From the NCBI GenBank assembly GCA_024663395.1, contig JANFAH010000013.1, positions 558,001 through 622,000 on the forward strand: a stretch of 64,000 nucleotides of DNA. The letters are read 5' to 3'. The position numbers and the translations under genes were made by a program. Position 1 is the stretch's first letter. Each line of letters starts with the position of its first letter. The notes under the pieces were generated by a model. It worked only from the letters and a program-made list of their open reading frames with translations, was not told where the DNA came from and ran no database searches. This document shows positions 49,500 to 59,650 of this stretch, piece by piece. Origin of the DNA: Pisolithus tinctorius (Eukaryota; Basidiomycota; Agaricomycetes; Boletales; Pisolithaceae).

Positions 49500-51346
49500 T
49501 GTCACACACCAAAGGTGTTGTGGACATGGTTACAGCTGACTCTGCCTAACTTGTTGACGAGTTGTGCACAATGCCCGTGCATGCAGATGAAGACTAAAGG
49601 CCTCATGTGTAGAAAGACTGTTGGACGTTAACAGTCATCCTTCGCACAAGAACGAGTCGTCAGTGCTAAAGAGAAAAGAGGAAGCGAGTTAAGCGCGCGT
49701 TAAAGGTTTTTAGCGCCCATGTATGGCATTCTGGTTTTCGTCGTATCTCCACCATTTCCAAAGATATCGACTCCATTCGCACACTCGCTTAAAGTGCTCA
49801 GCCCCACGATTCTTCCTTCCAAATTTGGAGACGATCCTTGCACCCTACGCATTTCTACAGCACTCCATCCATCAGACACTCATTTCGCTAAGTCCATCAA
49901 TCATGGCCACCTCTTCATCAATCATCTCACTTGTCTCGTTTGCCAGAGACAATGGCTACGTATATCTGCCAGGTGTTCCCACCAGCTTCCGTCCTGAAGC
50001 CCCCTGGTTCATCCCGTCATTGTCAGCCCCATCCCATCCCATGCAGCTTGGTTGGCATGTTCTCCTTGTCAGTATGACTTCCAGAAGGACATTCTTTGGT
50101 TGCCTCAGGTCTGTCACTTGGTTAGAAAGGTCTTATGTGGTCATTTCAGTCTCCCCTCTTGATGAAGCATATGGATTGTTCCTCCCTGCTCCCTGCACCG
50201 TCTTTATTCCAATCTCGTCCATCATTCTTCCCGCATTGCGACAGCTGCAGCATAATCTACTGTTCTCCAGCCTCCCTGATCGCATTCATGACGAGTATGA
50301 TGTGCATCTTGCCTTCCTACTGCAAGATCCAGCAGAAGATGTCCCCCCTTCTCCTCCTCCTCCATCAGAACCCCATTCATGAAGTTTTTGTTAACTTCGC
50401 TGAGAGGATGAAAGGGTGGGAGACGTGATCGCGTATGCTTCCCATTGCCCCACAGACCCCCAATGCCCTAGCCCCCTTTGACACCTGACTCATGCCCTTC
50501 AATTCTGGAATTAATACTTCCCTATCTGGAAACACCGTCCATCTGTCATGCCATCTTTGGATCTAGAGATGTCTCCGCCAAGATCTGACTTGCATCGCCA
50601 CCCCCTAATGTGATATCAGTGCGCTTACTCAGTTTCTGATTCTATTTGACTCATTCTGTGATATTTTGACTATCCTTGACTTGTTCATTGCCAATACTTA
50701 CCAATCCTCTTTGCTTGCTTACTTTTCCTTTCTTGCTTACTCATCATGATTACTCAGTCCTTACTCATTACTTACCAAGTGTTTGTGCCTTGTTTGTCAC
50801 AAGCTGTGCTCCCCCCATAGTATATAAACCCCCATGTACTTAGCTACCCACAAGCAATCAAGAAGTCACTCAGAAGTCAGCTCAGCTCAGCATATCTTGT
50901 CATCGACAGTTGAGGCTCATTCGGAAGAGTCTATCTGTCTTCATTCATATCATTGGTAGTTGAGGCTCCATCAAGGGTCTATCTACCTCTATTCATCTTC
51001 AGCAGTATCATCTGTGCTTAGTCAGCAACCTCTTGTTTAGTCATTCTTCCACTCCTGCATAACTCGTCATCGACTTGCACCAGGACCACATCCAAAAGTC
51101 CATTACTTGAAGTACCTTTCGGCTGAACACCTTCACTCTGTTCAGCATCCCCTGTCCAATCATCACTCATTCATCTTCTCCTGCGTAACTTGTCGACGAC
51201 TTGCGCCAGGAGCACCTGCCATTAAAGTTCCCCCTCTTAGGTTTTCTGCACTCCAGGTTCCACAGAGGCAAACCACCACTCGCTCTTATTTGTCTTTTGT
51301 GTTGGATTTGTTTGGTTTATACCAGCTTTCCACACTTTGACTCACA
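49500..51346 (+). mobile_element. 1.85-kb TG...CA repeat, copy 3
   Basis: 1,847 bp, same strand as copy 1, with perfect 4-bp flanks GCGG (49,496-49,499 and 51,347-51,350). It lies in the last interval of the intron-like array. Its internal frame is the longest of the family (49,723-50,382, 219 codons), and a TATA box is at 50,821-50,828. Confidence 0.9.
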
Positions 51347-51426
51347 GCGGATTCTTACACAGAGCCCGAGTGCTCTTGGTTTCTTTTTGTTTTCATGATA
51401 ACCTACTTACAAGTGTTCAGTGTTAG

Positions 51427-51824
51427 GACATTCGACGAGTCCAAGCATGAATGGTCAGCTTCTAGTAAAGAGCTGGCATTGAGTGAAGCAAGGGTGGAAT
51501 CCTTCAAAGCGAGGGGTACACTGAGAGCAACAGTGTTGGAAGAGAGATTCAGGGAGGGGATATACAAAGCCCAGGTACCCTATTCAGTTTTGATTCGAAC
51601 ACTTTATACTGCAAAGTACAGGTACCTTAGCATGAAGGGAAAGGCAGTCGACAGGGGTGAACAGCTCAAAGCTGTTCATCCATACTTAGTATCAAGACTC
51701 TGTCCACCTGGCTGCGAGGTGGAGGGCCGAAGCTTAGGATCGAAAGAAGTCAGCACCTACACCCATTGGGGTCGAAGACCTGTCATCAGGGAGGGCTTGA
51801 GACTCTACAAAACTAAGGTGACAG
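51427..51824 (+). pseudogene. Exon-like open segment, unidentified
   Basis: A 398-nt segment lies between the last two intron-like modules and is fully open in one frame (TFDESKHEWSASSKELAL at its start, REGLRLYKTK at its end). It is basic and looks like ordinary protein, but no family is recognised. Confidence 0.35.
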
Positions 51825-52132
51825 GTTTTATTTTACTTTGAGCTTATACTACGTCAAAATGCTTTGTTTCTAGGGTCAAGATAGTGGTGAACAAAGATGG
51901 GTGACTCGAGGTCACTCGGCAGCACTTAGCACAAGGGCTTTGGCCACCAGATGAAGTACCAGATGAGGTACAAGGGATTGAGTGCACATGCGCAGAGAGT
52001 TGAGGGTATGAGAATGAGGGAGGATGGTGTAGGGAAGGTCCTGGTGAGCATGTTGGTGTTCCTGGATGCTGTTAGGCCCAGGTCTGTAAACTCTTTGTCG
52101 TCCATGATCATACTGGACCATTAACTCTGGTC

Positions 52133-53289
52133 ATGTGCATGGTGGGGTTGGGGAGAGTCAGAATGTTGGGGTTTATCAATATCCATCATGTTTCAGAACA
52201 TCATGCAAACTGCTTGCAGGCACATTGTGCAACAAGACATGGGCAGTGGCATGCATCACTGGTGTCAGTGATGATGTTGCTATGCCATGTGAAAGTTCTC
52301 GCCTACCTCCTGAGGCCAGAGAATGGTGCATATGTGCAAACATCATTGACAGAGGGTCGGTGACGAACTACTCATGAATTCCTTGAGCTTATAGAGGAAC
52401 AAAAGCCCGAAATACGCCTAGTATTGGATGTTGGTGCTCAAGTGCTTGAGCTGCAAAACAAGGAATTTGTAGAGCTCTGGCTGAAGTTGAAACCCAATGC
52501 ATCTGCCACCATCTACTTCAACGATGATGACGAGCTGACTGTGCTCTCATGTGGAGGTGCCACACAATCATTTTCAGAGTCACCATATGCAAATCGACTG
52601 GATGAATGTATCATATATCTTGATGATGCACATACGCGAGGCACCAACATCAAGTTTCTGATCAGTTTCCATGCAGCAGTCACTCTGGGGCCCAAAGTTA
52701 CAAAAGACCACCTTACTCAAGGTATGACTATGGGATCAGTTGATGAGGCATGCCACTGATCTTAGTGGCATGTATGTGCATGCACAAACTTGGTCATGGT
52801 CACTCTGTGATCTTTTTTGGTCCCCTGGAGGTAGATCAAAGTATTTGCAATGCAGCTAGATAAAGTGATGGAGACACAATATATTCATTGGACATCTTGT
52901 TGTGGGCCATGGGCAAGACATGCATGGAGATCCAGAACAGTAGACCATGCTTTGCAGTACTGCACATGGTCGAAGTTCTGCAGTGACAAGATAACTTCCA
53001 AAGAGCTTGCCACTACCTGGTGTCAACCAGATGCAAAAACCCTGGAAGAGCTATATGCACCATCCAGTTCTACACCACAACCGACACTGTCTATCCCAGC
53101 AATTGAACAGCGCTGCAAAGAGCTTGGCGTTTCCTCCTCGAGCAACTTGAATATGAATGAGGAACAGGAACGAGAAATTGTACATGAAATAGAATGCAAA
53201 ACACAAGTGGAATGACCCCTGCCAGCTACCCCAGCCATGCATTGGGTTTCCTCAGATGTCCATAGTTTCGTGTGCAGTGGCATGATTAC
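52133..53289 (+). pseudogene. Fragment of a DUF3638/DUF3645-family gene, intron retained
   Basis: The frame from about 52,355 reads HEFLELIEEQKP, then DVGAQVLELQNKEFVELWLK, RLDECIIYLDDAHTRGTN and AAVTLGPKVTKDHLTQ. A 49-nt intron (52,720-52,768; GTATGA to CTTAG) follows, and the frame goes on with MHKLGHGHSVIFFGPLEVDQ and, up to 53,289, PATPAMHWVSSDVHSFVC. This order is the conserved C-terminal half of the very large fungal DUF3638/DUF3645 proteins, often labelled ubiquitinyl hydrolase-like. Damage: a likely small deletion near 52,370 and a TGA at 53,213-53,215 where Arg is expected. The gene continues across the 815-bp solo LTR at 54,105 (PNSTAFILMF). It lies inside an LTR element and is not functional. 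Confidence 0.7.
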
Positions 53290-54104
53290 TGTCAAAGTCG
53301 GACAACACCCCTGGCTCCTTCTTAGGGCGGAGTTGGAGCGGGTTGGGCTGCGGAGTACAGCGGTCAAAGTCCGAAGCGAATCCGACCACTGGGTGGCGAG
53401 ATATTCGACGAACAGTGAGCGGAGGGGTATGAAGGGAAGTTTCGGAGGCTGAGGTCGGAGTCGGAGCCGGAGGTCAGAGGTCGGAGGTTGGATGAGAGGG
53501 CGTTGGGTTCAGCTAGTGCGCTGCCCCCTTGCGCGAGCTCAGCCCTCGTATTTCAGAGGTGGAGTGGACTCAGAGGAAGTGGAGACGAAACTCCAGAGGG
53601 GACTGAGAGGGAGTCGAAGGTGGGGACTTTATTCGATATTCGTACTGATTACATCGGAGTACTACGTGGCCTTATATACGATGTAGGTCAAGGGCGGTGC
53701 AGTACGGAATGTAAACCAATAAGTGTATAGTGGGTTAGAGTCCTTCCGACACAAGGGATAGAGGGTAGGGATGACGGGGACCTTAACTGAGACAAGGAAA
53801 CCACTACAATGAGGAAGAGAGGGTAAATACCGAAGGAGCGGAAGAATGGAGAAAACCGACATGAGGGCGGAACCCTATCTAGAATGCAGGGCCGCAAGTC
53901 CGACAGCCCACGTGACCAACCTTAGGGTGGAGTTGAGCGGAGTTGGTCAGAACATGGACAGGGGACCTCGGAGAGGTGTGGAGATGTGTCGGGAGGGTCG
54001 GAGGAGCGCGGGAACACGTCGGAGGAGGGTGGAGAAGCGCGGGAACATGTCGGAAGAAGGTGGAGTAGGTGTTAGGGGCTTACGCTGGTGTCATGGTCAT
54101 GACA
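53290..54104. mobile_element. Young 815-bp CpG-rich solo LTR
   Basis: Ends TGTCAAAG...TCATGACA with perfect 5-bp flanks ATTAC (53,285-53,289 and 54,105-54,109). It contains many CpGs and GGAG/GTCGGAG repeats, in sharp contrast to the CpG-poor DNA around it. It interrupts the DUF3638-family fragment. The 5-bp duplication separates it from the other two LTR families here, which make 4-bp duplications. Confidence 0.85.
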
Positions 54105-56101
54105 ATTACTCCTAATTCAACTGCCTTCATTCTGATGTTTAGGGTTCCAATGGTCCAATCGTGGTGGTTCCATTTTCTCCATGTTTATCTACGAGTACTC
54201 TACCACCTTCCTGGGGCTTGTGTTGGTCACCCTAGCCATTGTCCTGAGGTTGTGACCCACTTGTTCACTTTCCCAGAGTTACCCCCATCGTCTTGGGCTG
54301 TATCTCGCTCGTTTCTCCGACGCGTTTCTCGCCTTTTTTCAGGCTTGTACTACTCGATGAAGGCTCCCTGTCGATGCCTGGATCGTTCAGATTGGTGCAG
54401 TAGTTACAGAGATATTTGCATTTTGGTGGTAAGGCCCACCCTTGAAGTCTTCTTGTCATGCCTCATGCATCTCTGCGCCACTTCTCTTGCTCTTCAAGCC
54501 ACACATTCGCCTCACCGCTTATTTCCGGGGTGCCTTTGTTCATCCAATTCCACGTGCTCATTGCCGAGATGTTCCTGTTTTTGTGTTTGAAGGGTTTTGA
54601 AGTGGTTTGGCTTATAACTCAGGATTGGGTGATCCGATTGGCATGTTTCCTCTTTCTCCCTGATTTCCTGGGAGTCCTCTACCACATCCCAGAGTTTCAT
54701 GTCGGTCGCCCCAGCTGTTGCTGTTCGAGGGTCTCCTCGCTCCCTCCTCCAGGATATTATCTCACATGTCCCATGTGTTTTGCAGTCGTTCCTCTTACTT
54801 TCTTGGGATCGTGCGCTACTCATTGAAGGCTTTCAGATGGTGCATTATACATCACACTGGCTGCTGCTGTTGCAGAGATATGCCCCATCTTCAGTGTACT
54901 ACAAAACTACAAAACTACAAACTTACTGTGTGATGGAGTTATGCACTACAAACTTGTGTACTACAAAACTACAAAACTACAAACCTACCGGTGATGAACT
55001 TCTGCATTCATGCAGTGTCTGGTGTCCCCCTTCCATTTTAAGTACTGCTGTCTGAAATTCTTGATGCACTTCAGCATTCCACCGGGGGAACTTGCCTGTT
55101 CAGGAACATGATTGTCCGGCTTTCCATAAGGAAGTTACGACATCTACCACCCTGTGTAATCCTCCCTGCCAGACAATAGCCTATGAACATTTGCTTCTCT
55201 GGCCCAGACACTCATCAACTAAAATAGACATTCAATAACAGCCCCCTTAGAAATACAATATCTATGTAAACTTGTAAAAATTGAGATATTTGAACATAAG
55301 ATGCTTCCTCCTGTGGCATCCAGGGGCGCCCAGAGGGCTGTGTATATAGTTTTTCTTCAGTTTGAGTTTTGCTTCATGCAATGTTGTTCAACTGAGTCAC
55401 ACTAGTCTTTGGGTGATTCTACTCACCCCAACATGTAGTTTCAGTTTTCCTTCATTTTTTTAATGTGCGGGATCATCTTAAGGATGAGCAGGAGTCGAGA
55501 ACACATATGTGTTCAAGGATAGTAAATACACAACTGAGCAAGAGTTTTTTTTAGGTACATATATGACTTTGAACTGCCTCATGAAGGGCAAGTGTCCACT
55601 GTACCAGCCGTGGCGCTGCATTAAACTGCATTACCATTTCATGCAAAGACTGTGCCTCAAAGAGCAGTCATCGACTTGCTCTGCACTCAGTTTATCACTC
55701 ACCTGTTTGTTTTCCTGGAGTTTATCTCTGTTGTCATTTGGTGCAAGGTTTGGGTTTTGAGAGGAGTGTTTGAGAGGCCAGGTGGTGTTTGTGGGCAGAG
55801 AGAGTTGTGTCTGAGGGCGAAAAGTTTTGAGGATGAAGAGGGTTGTTCGGCAAGATCAGGAGCAGGTCTTGGGAGAGAAAGGAGTTGTGTTCAAGTTGTG
55901 AGAAGGTTAGAGGGTGAAGAAGGGGGGTTGTGTTTGAGTAGCATGAGGCTAGAGGGGTGAGGTGCCATGTTCAAAGGGCAAGAGTTGTGTTTGAGGGAGA
56001 GGATGTATGATGAGGTCGGGGGAAGTAGATGCAAGGGCAAGGATGTTCGTGCAAGGGGGGAGAGCGACTGAGGACGGTCAAGTTCTAAACCACCCCTTGG
56101 A
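54105..56101. other. 3' interior of the 14.5-kb element, mostly unassigned
   Basis: The first 40 bases continue the DUF3638-family frame. Then come two loosely similar stretches (about 54,130-54,450 and 54,560-54,890; both have GAGT-CTCTACCAC and ACTC-TGAAGGCT), short repeats of TACAAAACTACAAAAC (54,897-54,985), and a frame at 55,509-55,760 without known family. From 55,750 to 56,070 the strand is purine-rich with recurring GTTGTGTTTGAG and GAGG, possibly including the polypurine tract. No pol sequence is seen. Confidence 0.45.
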
Positions 56102-56573
56102 TGTAGGGAACAAGTTCAAGTTCCCTAGGAGAAGCTGTCTAAGTCAAGGGTCCAGGGGGTGGAGAGTTTTTTCCTTTGTTTTATTTCCTTCTTTTGTTTT
56201 TTGCATTGTATCACTGGACTTAGTGGCAAGCAGCCATGTTGCTGACTAAGTGTGCATGCTGTGTTCATGCAAGTTCGGTTTACCAAACAACCAGTACATG
56301 TCACAGGCCCTCAGTAGTAGGGTGATCTAGTCTCACAATTTGGCGAGTTTTTTGAAGTTAGATTTATTACTTTGGGGAGTACCCAAAGGGCCAGGAGGAC
56401 TGGCAAGAGCTATTGGACAGACAGAGTTAAGTTTTCCATTTGAGTTCGCATTTTTTACATTTTTACTACACTTCATTTCTCCAAATCAGGACCTCCCTTT
56501 TGGGTCGAGCACAAATCTCGCCCATCACTGACTATTTCTATTTCTAGGTAACTTATTTTTACCTATTCCTACA
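56102..56573 (+). repeat. 3' LTR of the 14.5-kb element
   Basis: 472 bp, same orientation and length as 42,102-42,573, with about 11 substitutions by eye. It is followed directly by the GCAC duplication and the resumed gypsy-1 pol frame. Confidence 0.88.
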
Positions 56574-56616
56574 GCACCAGTTACAGAAGTGTCAGGATGA
56601 CCTAGACCAGGTCCAT
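56574..56616 (+). pseudogene. Gypsy-1 pol, resumed after the LTR element
   Basis: 43 bases read QLQKCQDDLDQVH in the same frame as the integrase C-terminal part at 42,101. It is then cut by 1.85-kb repeat copy 5. Confidence 0.8.
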
Positions 56617-57998
56617 TGTGAGTCAAAGTGAGGTTCAGTGGTGGAAACCAACCAAAACCAACACAAAAGACAATGAAAGTGAGTGGTGGTGTGCCTATGC
56701 AGTACCTAGATGGTGGAACCTGTTCTTTGGGAGGGTTTTTGTGAGCTACAACACTCAAAGATGAGTGCTGAGGGTTGGGGGTGCTCCTGATGAAGAGGGA
56801 GCAAGAATGCAATAGAATGCAATAGGGTAGACTGCTGTCAGCCTACAGAAGGATGGATGGTGACTTAATTTGATTCTCTGAGCTGCACTGAGCTCAGGGA
56901 GGACTTGGAGCAAAGTAGATTGATGATAGACAATAATAAGCAAAGTAGACAATAGTTAGACCCTTAATAAAGTCTCAACTATCAAAGCTGCTGAATGATT
57001 TACTGAGAGATGATAAAATGCGAGCAAGAGGGGCTCTCTGACATCTTCTTCTTATTCAGCTACCTAAGTACAGTGATTTATATACAGTACAGGGGCATTG
57101 CCTATGGAAAACAAGGTGCAAACACTTGGTAAGTGATTGGTAGCTGATGAGTAAGGAATGTAAGCAATGGGTAATCATCTTAGAAAGCATTGGTAACCTA
57201 AGGATAAGTAAGCCAAAAAGTGAAGAATCAGTAAGCAAGGTCAAAAGATTGGTAAGTATTGGCAATAGGTGAGTCAAAGACAGTCAAAATGTCAAAGTAT
57301 GAGTCAAGTAATGTCAGGAACTGGGAAAGTGCACTGGAATCACATTAGGGGGAGGCTGTGCATGTCACCTCTTGAAGAGATCACCTTTGGGCCAAAGTGG
57401 GATGACAGAGAGGCAGCACTGATCTGATGCCGATATAGTACATCCAAAAGCAGACAGGGTGAGTCAGATGTCAACAGGGGTCAAGCTTTGGGGGTCTGTG
57501 GGGTGACAGGAGCATAGGGGGATTGCAACTTTCCCCCCCAAACCATCCTCTCAGTGAAGCAAATAAAAACTTCATGAATGAGGCTCTGTTGGAAGAGAGG
57601 ATGAAGGGGGAGCATCTTCTGCTGTATCTTGCAACAAGGAGGCAAGATGTCCATCATACTCATCATGAATGCGATCAGGGAGAGTGGAGAACAGTAGATT
57701 ATACTGTAGCTGTAGCAATTTTGGAAGAATGATGGATGAGACTGGTATGAAGATGTTGCAGGGAGCAGGGAGGAAGGATCCATATGCTTCTTGGACTGGA
57801 GAGACTGAAACAACCACATAAGACCTTTCCAAATGAATGACAGACCTGAGGCAACCAAAGAACATCCTCCTAGAGGTCATACTGACAAAAAGAACATGCT
57901 GTCTGAGCTGGATGGGCTGAGAGGGGGCAGACAAGGATGGGATGTACCAGGATGCTTCAGGACAGAAGCTGGTAGGAACTCCTGGTAGATATACATAG
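56617..57998 (-). mobile_element. 1.85-kb repeat, diverged and truncated copy 5
   Basis: It starts TGTGAGTCAAAG like the other reversed copies, but is clearly more diverged. It keeps part of the internal frame (57,572-57,934 minus; MTSRRMFFGCLRSVIHLERS). It ends abruptly at 57,998, inside the segment that reads CTGGTAGATATACATAG, where the gypsy-2 LTR begins. Confidence 0.78.
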
Positions 57999-58521
57999 TG
58001 TTATGTTTCACCCCTGTCTTTTCCCTTTTCACTGTACGTTTACCTTGTGTTTGATCCATTGGACACTTTTCCTTTTAGAGCTGCCTTCTCTCTGATCTGA
58101 TGGCTCTCTATTTCCACCACTAGCAATACTTTCTTGCAACATGCTTAGGACATGTGTCATCATTGTTCAACCAATGGCATAGTTACCTTGTTATGTGTGG
58201 ACACCTCATGGTCCATTCTCTTGTAGTATTTAGCTTGCCAGCTCAAGTCCTGCAACCCCAGACTTGAGCTGCTCAATCATATGCAGTTGTCCTCAGAACT
58301 TCACCCTCAGTGTCCCTATCCAGGACCACTCTTACTGGTGTTGCCTAAATCCTTCATCGTTTATGAAGGTTACTGCAGCCATTGCTCAGTAGAAACCATA
58401 GTCTGTGTTTGAGCTCTCCCTATGTCTTGACTTCAGTTGAGCATAACAAAAGCTCAAGTCTACAGCCTTTGGCTGAATCAGTCACTGTTTAGTGCACCAC
58501 CACAAACCCCCAAAACAATCA
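57999..58521 (+). repeat. 5' LTR of gypsy-2
   Basis: The left end TGTTATGTTTCACCCC is fixed by the break in repeat copy 5. The right end is near ACAATCA, before TGTTGGGTGCCATTGTGACC, a candidate primer-binding site. The exact right border cannot be checked without the 3' LTR. Confidence 0.65.
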
Positions 58522-58555
58522 ATGTTGGGTGCCATTGTGACCCACTCATGAAGAA

Positions 58556-59650
58556 TTGTCTTCTGATGACGAAGAACAGGAAAGCACTGTCACTGACACC
58601 TCCAATGAACCTGAACAACCAGATAGAGGCTTTACCTCTGGTATCCTCTCGAATCTCTTTACACAATTGCTCGCAATGCTTGGTGCTCCCATCCCACCAG
58701 TACCAGCCACTACACTTCCTTTACCCCTGCCCCCACCACTGAACACAATGTCTGGTTCATTGTTGAAGGGAACGACTGGCCTTGCTGCCATCAAACCCAC
58801 TGAACTAAAAATTGGTGCTCCATCCAATTTTGATGGCAACCAGAAGAATGCCATGAGCTGGCTGTACTCCATACAGACCTACCTCTTGGTTAACGAAGAA
58901 ATCTATGACACAGACACCAAGAAGGTCATCTACGCCTTGTCATATATGAAGAAAGGTGTTGCCTGTTCATGGGCAGCTACCTTCCAGAAGACTTCTCTGG
59001 AAAAGAATCCCCCAAGTTTCAGCACTTTTGCTCATTTTACAAAAGCATTCAAGGAATTGTTCGCTTCTGCTGATACTGCTGGTACTGCAATTGCTAAATT
59101 GTGTACCCTGAAACAAAAAGAATCAGTTGAGCAATATATCACTGATTTCAGAACTGCTGCTGCCAATTCCACCATCATGGAAGACGTCATGTTGATCAAG
59201 TTCTTCTCTCAAGGACTTAAACCTTTCATCACAAATCACATCCACATGATGGAAACCACCCCCATGAAGATCACTGAGTGGTACACTCAGGCACAGAAGT
59301 TTGATGCCAAATGGAGAAAGGTGAATGAGCTTTCTGGAAGGAAAGAGAAGAGGGTATTCTATCCCAAGAACAACCTCACTGAAGAAAAAGATCCTAATGC
59401 CATGGATGTGGATGGAGTGAGACTCTCCAAAGAAGAACAAGACTGTCACATCAAAGAAGGAAGATGTTTCAGTTGTGGAAACAAAGGACATCTCTCCCAA
59501 GAATGTCCAGACAAGGGGAAGACTCCCCAAAAGAAAGTCAAGAAAATCTGCAAAATTGTGGAGGTTGAAGAAAGTGACAATGAAGAAAAGGTCACTGGTC
59601 CTTCCATTGCCCTGGTGAACATTGCTAGAGCACTTGGAAAGGATTTTTAG
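58556..59650 (+). CDS. Gypsy-2 Gag with CCHC zinc knuckle
   Basis: An open frame of about 364 codons. The capsid part includes FDGNQKNAMSWLYSIQTYL and CTLKQKESVEQYITDFR, the usual retrotransposon gag core. The knuckle CFSCGNKGHLSQEC is near residue 310. No ATG lies at the start: the frame opens after a TGA at 58,538, and the nearby ATG at 58,548 is in another frame, so the start codon is probably lost or shifted. It ends TTT TAG at 59,650, overlapping the protease frame by -1. Confidence 0.85.
   Translation: MSSDDEEQESTVTDTSNEPEQPDRGFTSGILSNLFTQLLAMLGAPIPPVPATTLPLPLPPPLNTMSGSLLKGTTGLAAIKPTELKIGAPSNFDGNQKNAMSWLYSIQTYLLVNEEIYDTDTKKVIYALSYMKKGVACSWAATFQKTSLEKNPPSFSTFAHFTKAFKELFASADTAGTAIAKLCTLKQKESVEQYITDFRTAAANSTIMEDVMLIKFFSQGLKPFITNHIHMMETTPMKITEWYTQAQKFDAKWRKVNELSGRKEKRVFYPKNNLTEEKDPNAMDVDGVRLSKEEQDCHIKEGRCFSCGNKGHLSQECPDKGKTPQKKVKKICKIVEVEESDNEEKVTGPSIALVNIARALGKDF

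Larger units (their letters stand above)
46983..51873 (+). repeat. Array of 12 intron-like modules of 47-49 nt in tandem units
   Basis: Modules: 46983-47029, 47186-47233, 47400-47446, 47616-47662, 47939-47986, 48229-48277, 48493-48541, 48693-48741, 48958-49005, 49231-49278, 51379-51426 and 51825-51873. Each begins GT, has TTACTTAC (CTNAC branch type) or close to it about 20 nt before the end, and ends TAG. Most are preceded by a GA-CC-GATGGCTCA-like block. The segments between them are 150-280 nt except the interval split by repeat copy 3. Their lengths do not keep a common phase, and some modules are open in frame. It is either a decayed multi-exon gene built by exon-plus-intron duplication, or copies of an intron-like element. 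The encoded protein is not recognised. Confidence 0.6.
42102..56573 (+). mobile_element. 14.5-kb LTR element inserted in gypsy-1, carrying cellular gene DNA
   Basis: Two direct 472-bp LTRs (TGTAGGG...CCTACA) bound it, and both outer flanks are GCAC (42,098-42,101 and 56,574-56,577). Removing the element and one GCAC joins the gypsy-1 pol frame as ...AWHMH|QLQKCQDDLDQ. By eye the LTRs differ at about 11 of 472 positions, mostly C/T and G/A. A gag lies behind the 5' LTR on the same strand; no protease, RT or integrase was found. The rest is an intron-like array, a DUF3638-family gene fragment and later insertions. It is therefore non-autonomous or has lost pol. Confidence 0.85.

Noticed and set aside
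38957..51346. Repeat copies 1 and 3 as an LTR pair
   Set aside because: Same strand, but copy 3 has its own perfect GCGG flanks and an LTR of another element begins between them at 42,102.
54897..54985. Short regular repeats that could suggest a CRISPR-like array
   Set aside because: They are simple TACAAAAC runs with no conserved spacer spacing, in eukaryotic transposon DNA.
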